NCBI GenBank assembly: GCA_029553375.1
Contig: JAKPCH010000059.1
Span: 34,191-98,190, forward strand
From: Deltaproteobacteria bacterium
Lineage (GTDB): Bacteria; Desulfobacterota; Syntrophia; Syntrophales; UBA8958
DNA length: 64,000 nucleotides
Direction of reading: 5' to 3'
Shown: in pieces, positions 19,230 through 27,025 of the stretch
How the letters are laid out: each line of letters begins with the position of its first letter
Numbering within the stretch: position 1 is the stretch's first letter
Position numbers and translations under genes: made by a program
Notes under the pieces: model-generated
Told to the model about the DNA's origin: nothing
Seen by the model: only the letters and a program-made list of their open reading frames with translations
The model's database searches: none

Positions 19230-19614
19230 TATTGTTTATCCACTCGACGATGCTGTCCAGGGTCGCCCCGGGCGTGAAGATGGCCTTGATGCCGTTGTCG
19301 TAGAGGTACTGGAAGTCCTGGTCGGGGATGATGCCGCCCCCGATGACCATGATGTCGTCGGCGCCGCGCTCCACGAGCTGCTTCTTCACCGCCGGGAAGA
19401 GGTAGCGGTGGGCGCCCGAGAGACAGCTCAAACCCACGAGGTCCACGTCTTCCTGAATGGCGGCGGCGGCGATCTGCTCCGGCGTCTGGTGACAACCCGT
19501 GTAGATCACCTCGAACCCCGCGTCCCTGAAACAGCGGGCCAGAACCCTCGCACCCCGGTCATGACCGTCCAGACCCGGTTTCGCGACCATCACGCGCAGT
19601 TTTCTCTCTGCCAT
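19210..19614 (-). CDS. B12-binding small subunit of acyl-CoA mutase
   Basis: MAERKLRVMVAKPGLDGHDRGARVLARCFRDAGFEVIYTG (DxHxxG)...LSCLSGAH. Confidence 0.92.
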   Translation of the reverse strand: MAERKLRVMVAKPGLDGHDRGARVLARCFRDAGFEVIYTGCHQTPEQIAAAAIQEDVDLVGLSCLSGAHRYLFPAVKKQLVERGADDIMVIGGGIIPDQDFQYLYDNGIKAIFTPGATLDSIVEWINNNVKPRE

Positions 19615-19646
19615 AAGCGTCGTTCCCTCCTCATGCACTCGTAATA

Positions 19647-21335
19647 TCAATAGAGACCCGGATCACGGTATTCACCGTAGACTTCCCTGTAGACGTCGCA
19701 GATCTCCTGGACGCTGGCCAGGTTCTTGACCGCCTCGATGCAGTAGGGCATGACGTTCTCGCCCTTCTTGCAGGCGTTCTTGAGGTCTTCGAGGCATCTC
19801 TTGACGGCCTTGTTGTCCCGCTTGCGGCGGACGGCGTTGAGGCGCTCGATCTGCTCGATCTCCACCCGGTCGTCGATCTCCACGAGGGGAATGGGCTCCT
19901 GGACCTCGCTGACGTACTTGTTGACGCCGATCATGATCTTCTCGCCCGCGTCGATCTGGCGCTGGAACTTGTAGGCGGCGTCGGCGATCTCCAGCTGGGG
20001 GAAGCCCTTCTCGATGGCCGCGATCATGCCGCCCATCTCGTCGATCTTGTGGATGTACTCCCAGGCCTTCTCCTCCATCTCGTTCGTGAGGGCCTCGACG
20101 AAGTAGGAGCCCGCCAGGGGGTCGATGGTGTTGGCCACGCCCGTCTCCTCGGCGATGATCTGCTGGGTCCTGAGGGCGATCTGGACGGCGTGGTCCGAGG
20201 GGAGGCAGAGGACCTCGTCGAGGGAGTTGGTGTGGAGGGACTGGGTACCGCCCAGGACGGCCGCCAGGGCCTCCGTGGCCGTGCGGATGACGTTGTTGTA
20301 AGGCTGCTGGGCCGTGAGGGAGCAGCCCGCCGTCTGGGTGTGGAAGCGCATCCACCAGGAGCGCGGATCCTTCGCCTTGTAGCGGTCCCTCATGGCCTTG
20401 GCCCAGATCCTCCGGGCGGCCCTCATCTTGGCGATCTCCTCGAAGAAGTCGATGTGGGAGTTGAAGAAGAAGGAGAGGCGGGGGGCGAAGGAATCGACGT
20501 CGAGGCCCTTGCGGCGGATGACGTCCTCCACGTACTCCATGCCGTCCCTGAGGGTGAAGGCCAGCTCCTGCACCGCCGTGGAGCCCGCCTCCCGGATGTG
20601 GTAGCCGCTGATGGAGATGGTGTTCCACTTGGGGACGTACTTCGTGCCGAACTCGACGGTGTCGCTGATGAGCTTGACCGACGGCTCGGGGGGGCACATG
20701 AGGGTCTTCTGGGCGATGAACTCCTTGAGCATGTCGTTCTGGATGGTCCCGCCGATCTTCGTCAGGGGGATGCCCTTCAGATCCGCCGCGGCGCAGTACA
20801 TGGCCCACAGGGCCGTCGCCGGCGGGTTGATCGTCATGGAGGTGGTGACCCTGTCCAGGGGGATGCCGTCGACGAGGGTGAGGAAGTCCTCCAGGGTGTC
20901 GATGGCGACGCCGCACTTCCCGCACTCGCCCCTGGCCTTGGGGGAATCGGTGTCGTAACCCATGAGGGTGGGGAAGTCGAAGGCCGTGCTCAGGCCCGTC
21001 TGCCCCTCCTTGAGGAGGAGGTGCCAGCGGGCGTTCGTCGTCTTGGCGTCCCCCATGCCGGAGAACATGCGGAAGGTCCAGTACTTCCCCCGGTAGCCCG
21101 TCACCTGGTTGCCCCTGAGGAAGGGGAACTGGCCCGGATAGCCGATGTCCCGCTCGAAGTCCATGTCCTTGATGTCCTCGGGACCGTAGAGGCGCTTGAT
21201 CTTGAGGTCCGAGACGGTGGACCACAGATGGTCCGGCTTCTGGTCCGGGTTCTTGGCGATGACCCGGCGCACCTCATCCTCCCACTTCTGCCTCAGTACG
21301 CTGGATTTCTCCAGCACTTCCGCTGCAAAGTACAT
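19647..21335 (-). CDS. icmA: B12-dependent acyl-CoA mutase large subunit, isobutyryl-CoA mutase-like
   Basis: TFRMFSGMG (Phe at MCM Tyr89 position) and LKEFIAQKT (Gln at MCM Arg207 position, same 118-residue offset); [25 protein letters not shown]. Confidence 0.85.
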   Translation of the reverse strand: MYFAAEVLEKSSVLRQKWEDEVRRVIAKNPDQKPDHLWSTVSDLKIKRLYGPEDIKDMDFERDIGYPGQFPFLRGNQVTGYRGKYWTFRMFSGMGDAKTTNARWHLLLKEGQTGLSTAFDFPTLMGYDTDSPKARGECGKCGVAIDTLEDFLTLVDGIPLDRVTTSMTINPPATALWAMYCAAADLKGIPLTKIGGTIQNDMLKEFIAQKTLMCPPEPSVKLISDTVEFGTKYVPKWNTISISGYHIREAGSTAVQELAFTLRDGMEYVEDVIRRKGLDVDSFAPRLSFFFNSHIDFFEEIAKMRAARRIWAKAMRDRYKAKDPRSWWMRFHTQTAGCSLTAQQPYNNVIRTATEALAAVLGGTQSLHTNSLDEVLCLPSDHAVQIALRTQQIIAEETGVANTIDPLAGSYFVEALTNEMEEKAWEYIHKIDEMGGMIAAIEKGFPQLEIADAAYKFQRQIDAGEKIMIGVNKYVSEVQEPIPLVEIDDRVEIEQIERLNAVRRKRDNKAVKRCLEDLKNACKKGENVMPYCIEAVKNLASVQEICDVYREVYGEYRDPGLY

Positions 21336-21535
21336 AACTACACCCTCCTTACACGATAGATTTTAATGCCTACCTCAAAAAACCCCCAAAAACTTATCCG
21401 TACCCGATCCAGGACCCCCACGGGCAAGATCTCCCCGCGGACCGATCGAGGCGTAGGCTGAACGGAAGCTGTGATTTGCCATGTACTTTGAAAGGCGAGA
21501 GGAAGCATGGCCGAGATACTTTTCTACCCACTGAA

Positions 21536-21564
21536 TTGCTATTACGGTTCGTCAGGTTTGTCAA
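21536..21564 (-). promoter_or_regulatory. candidate promoter of the mutase operon
   Basis: TTGACA-N17-TAGCAA on minus, about 200 nt upstream of the start codon. Confidence 0.4.
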
Positions 21565-21699
21565 GGGAAAAGGCACGGGCCGATACGAAGCCGCCCCCGC
21601 GTCTCCCGGCCTTGCGGGAGAAGGGGGGCGGTCGAGGGGTCGTCCTGCGGCGTCACGGCGGGCCTGCCGGTTTCGATCCCCGCCGCGGCCCGCCGCGCG

Positions 21700-23148
21700 T
21701 CAATCTTTCAAACCCATGATCTTTTTCGCCATCTTCTTCTTGGCCTCGAAGTCCGTCAGGACGGTGAACATGAACCGCTGGGTCTGGGGGGCCCCGGCGC
21801 CGTGCCACGTCCCCGGGCCGTGGAGGCCGGCGGACCAGTGCTGGAGGAACTTGGCGACCTTGAGGCGTTTCTCCGCCGGGGCGACGGCGCCGAAGGCCTT
21901 CTTCAGGGCCGGGCCCACCTCGGGGTCCTCGAGGTCCTTGATCCGCGGCATGGTGACGACGAGGCCGCCGCCGATGTCGCCGGCGTTCTTGATGATCTCC
22001 CAGAAGCCGTGGGCGATGTTGAGCTTCGCGGCGTTGCCGAAGAGGTCGTCGGGGAGATAGACGCCCGAGCCCTTGGGCTCCTCCCTCCCCCTCATGGCGG
22101 CGGCGATGGCGCAGGCGTGGGAGGTCTCGCTGTAGCGCAACATGTCGATGATCTTCTCCTGGATGTGGGGCACCTTGTCCACGCCGATGTACTCGGCGGC
22201 CAGGAGGGTCCCGCCGATGATGAGGTCGGCGAAACCGACCTTGCAGGCCCCGCCGCAGTTCATCCGGTGGGCCTTGGCGAAGCGGGTGACCATCCTCCCG
22301 CAGTACTTCGTCTCCCCGCAGAGGAAGACCCTCTCCCAGGGGATGAAGACGTTGTCGAAGTACATCGTCGACGTCTCCCGCTGGCCGTAGAGGGGATTGC
22401 CGAGTTCGTACTCGTCGTCGCACATCTCCCTCTCCGCCGAGTAGGCGTTGTACTGGCAGATGTACGAAAGGCCGGGGGCGCTGTTCTGGACGGCGAAGGC
22501 GAGGGCGAATTTCTCCTCCCCCTCCCGCAGGGCGCCGCCGGGGAGGACGAGGGTCTCGTGGGAACCGATGGCGCCGCTCTGGCTGACCTTGATCCCCCGG
22601 ACCACGATCCCGTCGTCGCGCTTTTCGACGAGATGGACGAAGGTGTCGATCTCGTCCTGCTGGGAGGGCCGTTTCTTCCGGTCCCCCTTCGCGTCCGTGA
22701 TGGCCCCCGACACGGCCAGGTCGTTGGCCTGGGCGTAGGCGAGCCACTTGTTGAACCGCTCGTTGTAGTTCGTCCCCAAATCGCGGTCCATCTCCCAGGT
22801 CGTCGAGGCGAGGCTGTTGAGGGCGTCGCAGCCCACGCAGCGGTAGTTGCACGTCCCCACGGTCTGGCTGGTGAGGAGGGCCATCTCCTGGCGCATGTCG
22901 AGGTCGTGGATGCTGCGGGCCACGTTGAGGTTGCGGTTGATGGGTTCCCCCGTGAGGTGGGAGGAGGCCACCATGACCTCCTTGTGGGCCGGGTCCTCTG
23001 CCAGACCGTAGATGGCCGCGTTGGCCAGGACCATGGAGCGGGTCACGGGGTTGTCCAGGAGGTTGTCCACCCACTTGCCCCCGATGTAGACCCGCGGTTT
23101 CATCTTCCTGATGGTGTCCAGGTATTCCTTTTCCGTCTTCAGTGCCAT
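21700..23148 (-). CDS. 4-hydroxybutyryl-CoA dehydratase / HpaB-superfamily protein
   Basis: MALKTEKEYLDTIRKMKPRVYIGGKWVDNL...CNYRCVGCDALNS...GDRKKRPS...FAKAHRMNCGGACKVG; AGGAGGAG SD; start reset to ATG 23148. Confidence 0.85.
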   Translation of the reverse strand: MALKTEKEYLDTIRKMKPRVYIGGKWVDNLLDNPVTRSMVLANAAIYGLAEDPAHKEVMVASSHLTGEPINRNLNVARSIHDLDMRQEMALLTSQTVGTCNYRCVGCDALNSLASTTWEMDRDLGTNYNERFNKWLAYAQANDLAVSGAITDAKGDRKKRPSQQDEIDTFVHLVEKRDDGIVVRGIKVSQSGAIGSHETLVLPGGALREGEEKFALAFAVQNSAPGLSYICQYNAYSAEREMCDDEYELGNPLYGQRETSTMYFDNVFIPWERVFLCGETKYCGRMVTRFAKAHRMNCGGACKVGFADLIIGGTLLAAEYIGVDKVPHIQEKIIDMLRYSETSHACAIAAAMRGREEPKGSGVYLPDDLFGNAAKLNIAHGFWEIIKNAGDIGGGLVVTMPRIKDLEDPEVGPALKKAFGAVAPAEKRLKVAKFLQHWSAGLHGPGTWHGAGAPQTQRFMFTVLTDFEAKKKMAKKIMGLKD

Positions 23149-23210
23149 AACGCTCCTCCTTTTTATGCTATGAAGACCTTCTCCGTTAACCCGCCGCCGG
23201 GCCCGGGCCG

Positions 23211-23549
23211 TCACGTCTCCGCCGCCGCCTCGATGACGCAGCACGCCTCGCCCTTCCCGCCGGGGAAGGCCACGATGTTGACCAGGGCCTTGTCCATGAC
23301 GGCGGCCAGCTCCTCCCGCGACCGCCGTCCCCGGATGGTCAAGGTCAGGCGCCTCCCCGCCCGGTCGGCCCCGGCGAGGATATCCTCGGCGGCATACCCC
23401 GGGAGGGTGTTCTTGGCGAGGCACGCATAGGCGAAACTGGCGAACGTACCGGCCAAACCCTCGTATAGGCCCCAGAGTTGGCCGTTTACGACCAGGGCGA
23501 TGACCTCCGTGTCTCCCTCGCCCAGGGGCGAGATGGGCGTCTTTTCCAT
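23211..23549 (-). CDS. hypothetical protein
   Basis: 112 aa ORF abutting the oxidoreductase gene (stop of that gene at 23554), same strand. Confidence 0.55.
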   Translation of the reverse strand: MEKTPISPLGEGDTEVIALVVNGQLWGLYEGLAGTFASFAYACLAKNTLPGYAAEDILAGADRAGRRLTLTIRGRRSREELAAVMDKALVNIVAFPGGKGEACCVIEAAAET

Positions 23550-23553
23550 GGCC

Positions 23554-24885
23554 TCACAGGCTCCTTGCCAATTCCTGGGCCGCCACGTGGATGGCGTCCC
23601 AGGCCCCCCCGAAGGGCGGGGCGTAGGGCAGGTCGAGATAACCCACCTCGTCCACCGTCATGCCGTTCCAGAGGGCCGCGGAGAGGGCGAAGATCCTCTG
23701 GACGGCCCCCTTGGCGCCCAGACACTGGGCCCCGATGAGGCGGCCCGTGGTCTTGTCGGCCGTGAGCTTCACGAGGAGCCTCTCGCCCCTCGCTATGGGC
23801 CGGCCCACGGGGAGGCCCTGGATGAAGGCGCTTGCGGGGGCGAAGCCGTACTTGACCGCCTCGTTCTCGTTGAGGCCCGCGGCCGCCACCTCGAGGTCGA
23901 AGACCTTGAAGGACTGGGCCCCGACGACGCCGGGAAACTCCGCCGGCCGTCCCCCGATGTTCTGACCCGCCACCCGCCCCTGCTTGTTGGCGATGTCCCC
24001 CAGGGGTATGTAGACCCAGCGGCGGGCGACCTTGTGGAAGACCTCGCAGCAGTCCCCCACGGCATAGATCCCCGGGACGGAGGTCTGCTGGCGGAAATCC
24101 ACCTTGATGGCACCGCTTTCCCCCATCTCGACGCCGGCGGCCGCGGCGAGTTCCGTGTTACTCCTCACACCCACGGCCATGAGGACGAGATCGGCCCCCA
24201 GGTCGCCGGAGTTGGTTTTCACCACGAGGCCCTCCCCGTTCCTCTCGATGGAGAGGGGGGTGGTACCACCCTGAAAAAGGACACCGTTCTTTTCCAACTC
24301 TTCCAGGATGGGGGCGCAGAACTCCTCGTCCCAGCGGGGCACGGGCCGGTGCCGCCTAACGATGACCGTCGTCTCGATGCCCAGGTTGCGCAGGGCCTCG
24401 GACATCTCCATGGCGATGAAACCGCCGCCGACGATGACGGCCCGGCGGCAGGCCCTGCCGTTCAGATAGTCCTTGATGCGCAGGGCGTCGGAAAGATCCC
24501 GCAGGACAAAGACGCCGTCCAGGTCCACCCCGGGGATGTCGAGGCGGGTCGCCCGGGCCCCCGTGGCGATGGTCAGGCTATCGTAGGGGAGGCGGGAGCC
24601 GTCGGCGAGGCGGACCTCACCCCTGGCCGCGTCGATCTCCTCCACCCGCGTCTTCGTGAGGACCTTGATCCCCGTCTTCCCGAACGCCTCGGGAGTCCGG
24701 ATCACCAGCTTGTTGTAGTCTTTTATTACATCGCCGATGTAATAGGGCATCGGTCAAGCGGCATAGGAGACGAACTCCCCCGCCTCGATCATCGTGACCT
24801 CCAGGGACTTGTCCCGCCGCCTCGCCTCCGCCGCCGTGGACGGTCCGGCGGTGCCGCCGCCGACGACAATCAATTTTCGACCCAT
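23554..24885 (-). CDS. FAD-dependent NADH oxidase / CoA-disulfide reductase-like protein, predicted selenoprotein (TGA at 24756..24754 = Sec)
   Basis: Minus reading from ATG 24885: MGRKLIVVGGGTAGPSTAAEARRRDKSLEVTMIEAGEFVSYAA[TGA]PMPYYIGDVIKDYNK..., continuous with the listed ORF at 24750; GGAGG SD; TGA aligns with the redox Cys of SYAACGLPYYIGG. Confidence 0.85.
24724..24744 (-). promoter_or_regulatory. candidate bacterial SECIS element
   Basis: mRNA sense UAUUACAUC-GGC-GAUGUAAUA: perfect 9-bp stem with GG at the start of the apical loop, 18 nt after the UGA. Confidence 0.8.
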
Positions 24886-24970
24886 TTTTACCTCCTTCAT
24901 TGACGGATTTATTGACGGATCCGGGTTTGCATCGGTATCGACGCCGGGACCCTCGATCCCGGACGAGATC

Positions 24971-25519
24971 TCAACCCTTCAGGTTCTCCACGTTCTTCCC
25001 GAAGGGCCGCGACGCCGCCTCATCCCGGTCGGTATAGATCAGCTCCGCCGCCAGGCCCGCCGCCTCGGTGATCAGCTCCCGGCAGAAGAGGGCGTGATCC
25101 CGGCAGAGCCAGCTGTGTTGCCACTGGGCGGTTAAGTCCCGGCAGAGGGTCTTGCCGTGCTTCTCGTAGAAATGGTTGGGGATGACGTTGAACAACCGGT
25201 AGAGACCCGGTCTCCCGTAGAGCTGTTCCGTGGCTTTCTTGACCAGCTCCTTGCCTTCCCCCTCGGGGAGGGCGCTCCGGCCGTGGACGGCCCCCACGGC
25301 CAAAACGGCCCCCGCGATGGCCCCGCAGGTGTCGCCGAAGAGGCCGATGCCCCCGCCGAAACCCGTGGCGACCTTCTTCACCTCCGGGGGCAGCCCCGTT
25401 TCCGCGAGGCTCAAGACCGCCTCGGTCACACACTCCGCACAGTTGTAACCCAGGGAGAAATTCTTCCGGGCCCGCTGGCGGATCGCCTCGATCTTCTCTT
25501 CCCGCGTCATGCCGTGCAC
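24971..25519 (-). CDS. C_GCAxxG_C_C family protein
   Basis: LGYNCAECVTEAVL...GFGGGIGLFGDTCGAIAGAVLAVG...CRELITEAA. Confidence 0.8.
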   Translation of the reverse strand: MHGMTREEKIEAIRQRARKNFSLGYNCAECVTEAVLSLAETGLPPEVKKVATGFGGGIGLFGDTCGAIAGAVLAVGAVHGRSALPEGEGKELVKKATEQLYGRPGLYRLFNVIPNHFYEKHGKTLCRDLTAQWQHSWLCRDHALFCRELITEAAGLAAELIYTDRDEAASRPFGKNVENLKG

Positions 25520-25641
25520 CTCCTTGTTTTTTCAGTAATACCCCGCCTTTTACCCCGACAGCGGGGATGGTGACACCGCCGTCAAACAAATGCAACGCCT
25601 AAAGTATGCTTATAAATTACCGAGGCAAAATAAGATGCCAT

Positions 25642-26892
25642 CTACAAAGCCATGAGGTACGAACGGAGGTTGGCCTTACGGTGTTTCAGGCCCACCTTCC
25701 TACGGATGTTGTTCCGGTGGACGTCGACAGTCCGGGGGGAAATGCCGAGGAGTTCCGCCATTTCCTTCGTCGCGCGGCCCTCCTTGATGAAGGTGACGAT
25801 CTTCAGCTCCATGGGTGTGAGGTCGGGGTGGCGGGAGTAGAGGGTCCTGAGGAAGGGAGAGGTGATCTCGTTGAGGTGCCGCTCCAGGATGGCGAGCTGG
25901 TTGGCCTGGTGGGCGTTGAGGGGCGAGGCCTTGAGGTTCTCCACGTAGGGGAGGATTAGCTCCCGGATGTTGTGGACGACCTTCTCCTCCAGCTCCGCCC
26001 GGTCCTCGTCCCGGCGCCTGAGGAGGACCTTGAGGGCCGTGTTGGCGTCTTCGAGGTTCCGGGACTTCTCCTCCAGCTCCCGCTCCCGCCTCCTGAGGGC
26101 CTCCTCCATCTTCTTCCGCTCCGTGATGTTCCGGGCGATGCCGTGAATGGCCGTCGGCTGTCCCTCCGCCGCCACGATGCGGGCGTTGACCTCCAGCCAG
26201 ACCGTCTCCCCCTCCCTGGTGAGGGTGCGAAACTCCTGGGTCGCCTCGTCGTCGCCCCGGACGAGGCGTTGCTGGAGGAACTCCCGGGCGAGGGGCAGAT
26301 CCTCGGGATGGACGAGATCGGCGATCGAGAGGCGCCGGAACTCCTCGGCACTGTAGCCGTAGGTCCGGGAGGCGGCGGCGTTGCACGACCGGATCCGGCC
26401 CTCCAGGTCGAGGATGAAGATGACGTCGTTGGCGTTCTCGAAGAGTTCCCGGTACTGACGCTCCGACTGCCTCAGGGCCGCCTCGGCCCGGCGGCGGTCC
26501 GTGATGTCCGTGACGATCTCCACGACCCCCGTGACGGCGCTGCCCCCGTCCCGGACGGGGTAACTGCGCAGGACCCAGTTCTTGCCGTAGGAGGAGAGAT
26601 CGAAGACCTCGTGGGGCCTGCCGGTGCGGAGGGTCTTGGCGGCGGGACAGACCCGGCAGATCCGGTCCCGGCCGTGGAGGGTGCGGTAGCAGTGGGAGCC
26701 GTCGAGGCTCCCGGGGGGTAGGTTGAAGGCCTCGTGCATGGCCTTGTTGGCCCAGATGACCCGCATGTCCCGATCGAGGTAGAGGACCAGCTCCGTCATG
26801 GCGTCGAGGATGACGGCCTTTTCCCGTTCCGAGCGGGAGGTCCGACGGACGGGACCCGATCCTCCCCTCCCCTTTTCCGCCCTTTCCGGCAT
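25642..26892 (-). CDS. PAS-domain LuxR/HTH transcriptional regulator
   Basis: Two PAS/PAC blocks; C-terminal LTPMELKIVTFIKEGRATKEMAELLGISPRTVDVHRNNIRRKVGL. Confidence 0.85.
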   Translation of the reverse strand: MPERAEKGRGGSGPVRRTSRSEREKAVILDAMTELVLYLDRDMRVIWANKAMHEAFNLPPGSLDGSHCYRTLHGRDRICRVCPAAKTLRTGRPHEVFDLSSYGKNWVLRSYPVRDGGSAVTGVVEIVTDITDRRRAEAALRQSERQYRELFENANDVIFILDLEGRIRSCNAAASRTYGYSAEEFRRLSIADLVHPEDLPLAREFLQQRLVRGDDEATQEFRTLTREGETVWLEVNARIVAAEGQPTAIHGIARNITERKKMEEALRRRERELEEKSRNLEDANTALKVLLRRRDEDRAELEEKVVHNIRELILPYVENLKASPLNAHQANQLAILERHLNEITSPFLRTLYSRHPDLTPMELKIVTFIKEGRATKEMAELLGISPRTVDVHRNNIRRKVGLKHRKANLRSYLMAL

Positions 26893-26919
26893 GGATGAGC
26901 GCCCCCTGGTGAGGATTGG

Positions 26920-26948
26920 ATAATGGATTGATCCGCCGTCTTTGTCAA
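26920..26948 (-). promoter_or_regulatory. promoter of PAS-LuxR gene
   Basis: TTGACA-N17-CATTAT on minus. Confidence 0.55.
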
Positions 26949-26970
26949 GACCGGGGATGATTTGTATAGA
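26942..26970 (+). promoter_or_regulatory. divergent promoter of MtnA-like gene, sharing the -35 region
   Basis: TTGTCA-N17-TATAGA on plus. Confidence 0.5.
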
Positions 26971-27025
26971 GAAGGCGGCAAGGCCGTGTTATAGAAGGCC
27001 CGATATCGATACGGGGGGATCAGGG

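Noticed and set aside
19647-21335. Methylmalonyl-CoA mutase assignment
   Set aside because: Phe/Gln replace the Tyr/Arg carboxylate-binding pair with identical spacing; ICM-like is better supported.
21336-21564. Cobalamin riboswitch upstream of the mutase
   Set aside because: No recognisable B12 box or typical architecture by eye; the leader is reported only as an unexplained UTR.
21394-21576. 60-aa minus ORF in the mutase leader
   Set aside because: No SD, no domain, overlaps the predicted promoter; unlikely to be coding.
24754-24756. In-frame TGA interpreted as a nonsense mutation/pseudogene
   Set aside because: Frame is intact on both sides, the SD is intact, the stop is exactly at the catalytic Cys, and a perfect SECIS-like hairpin follows. 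Sec is the better explanation, though not proven without sel genes.
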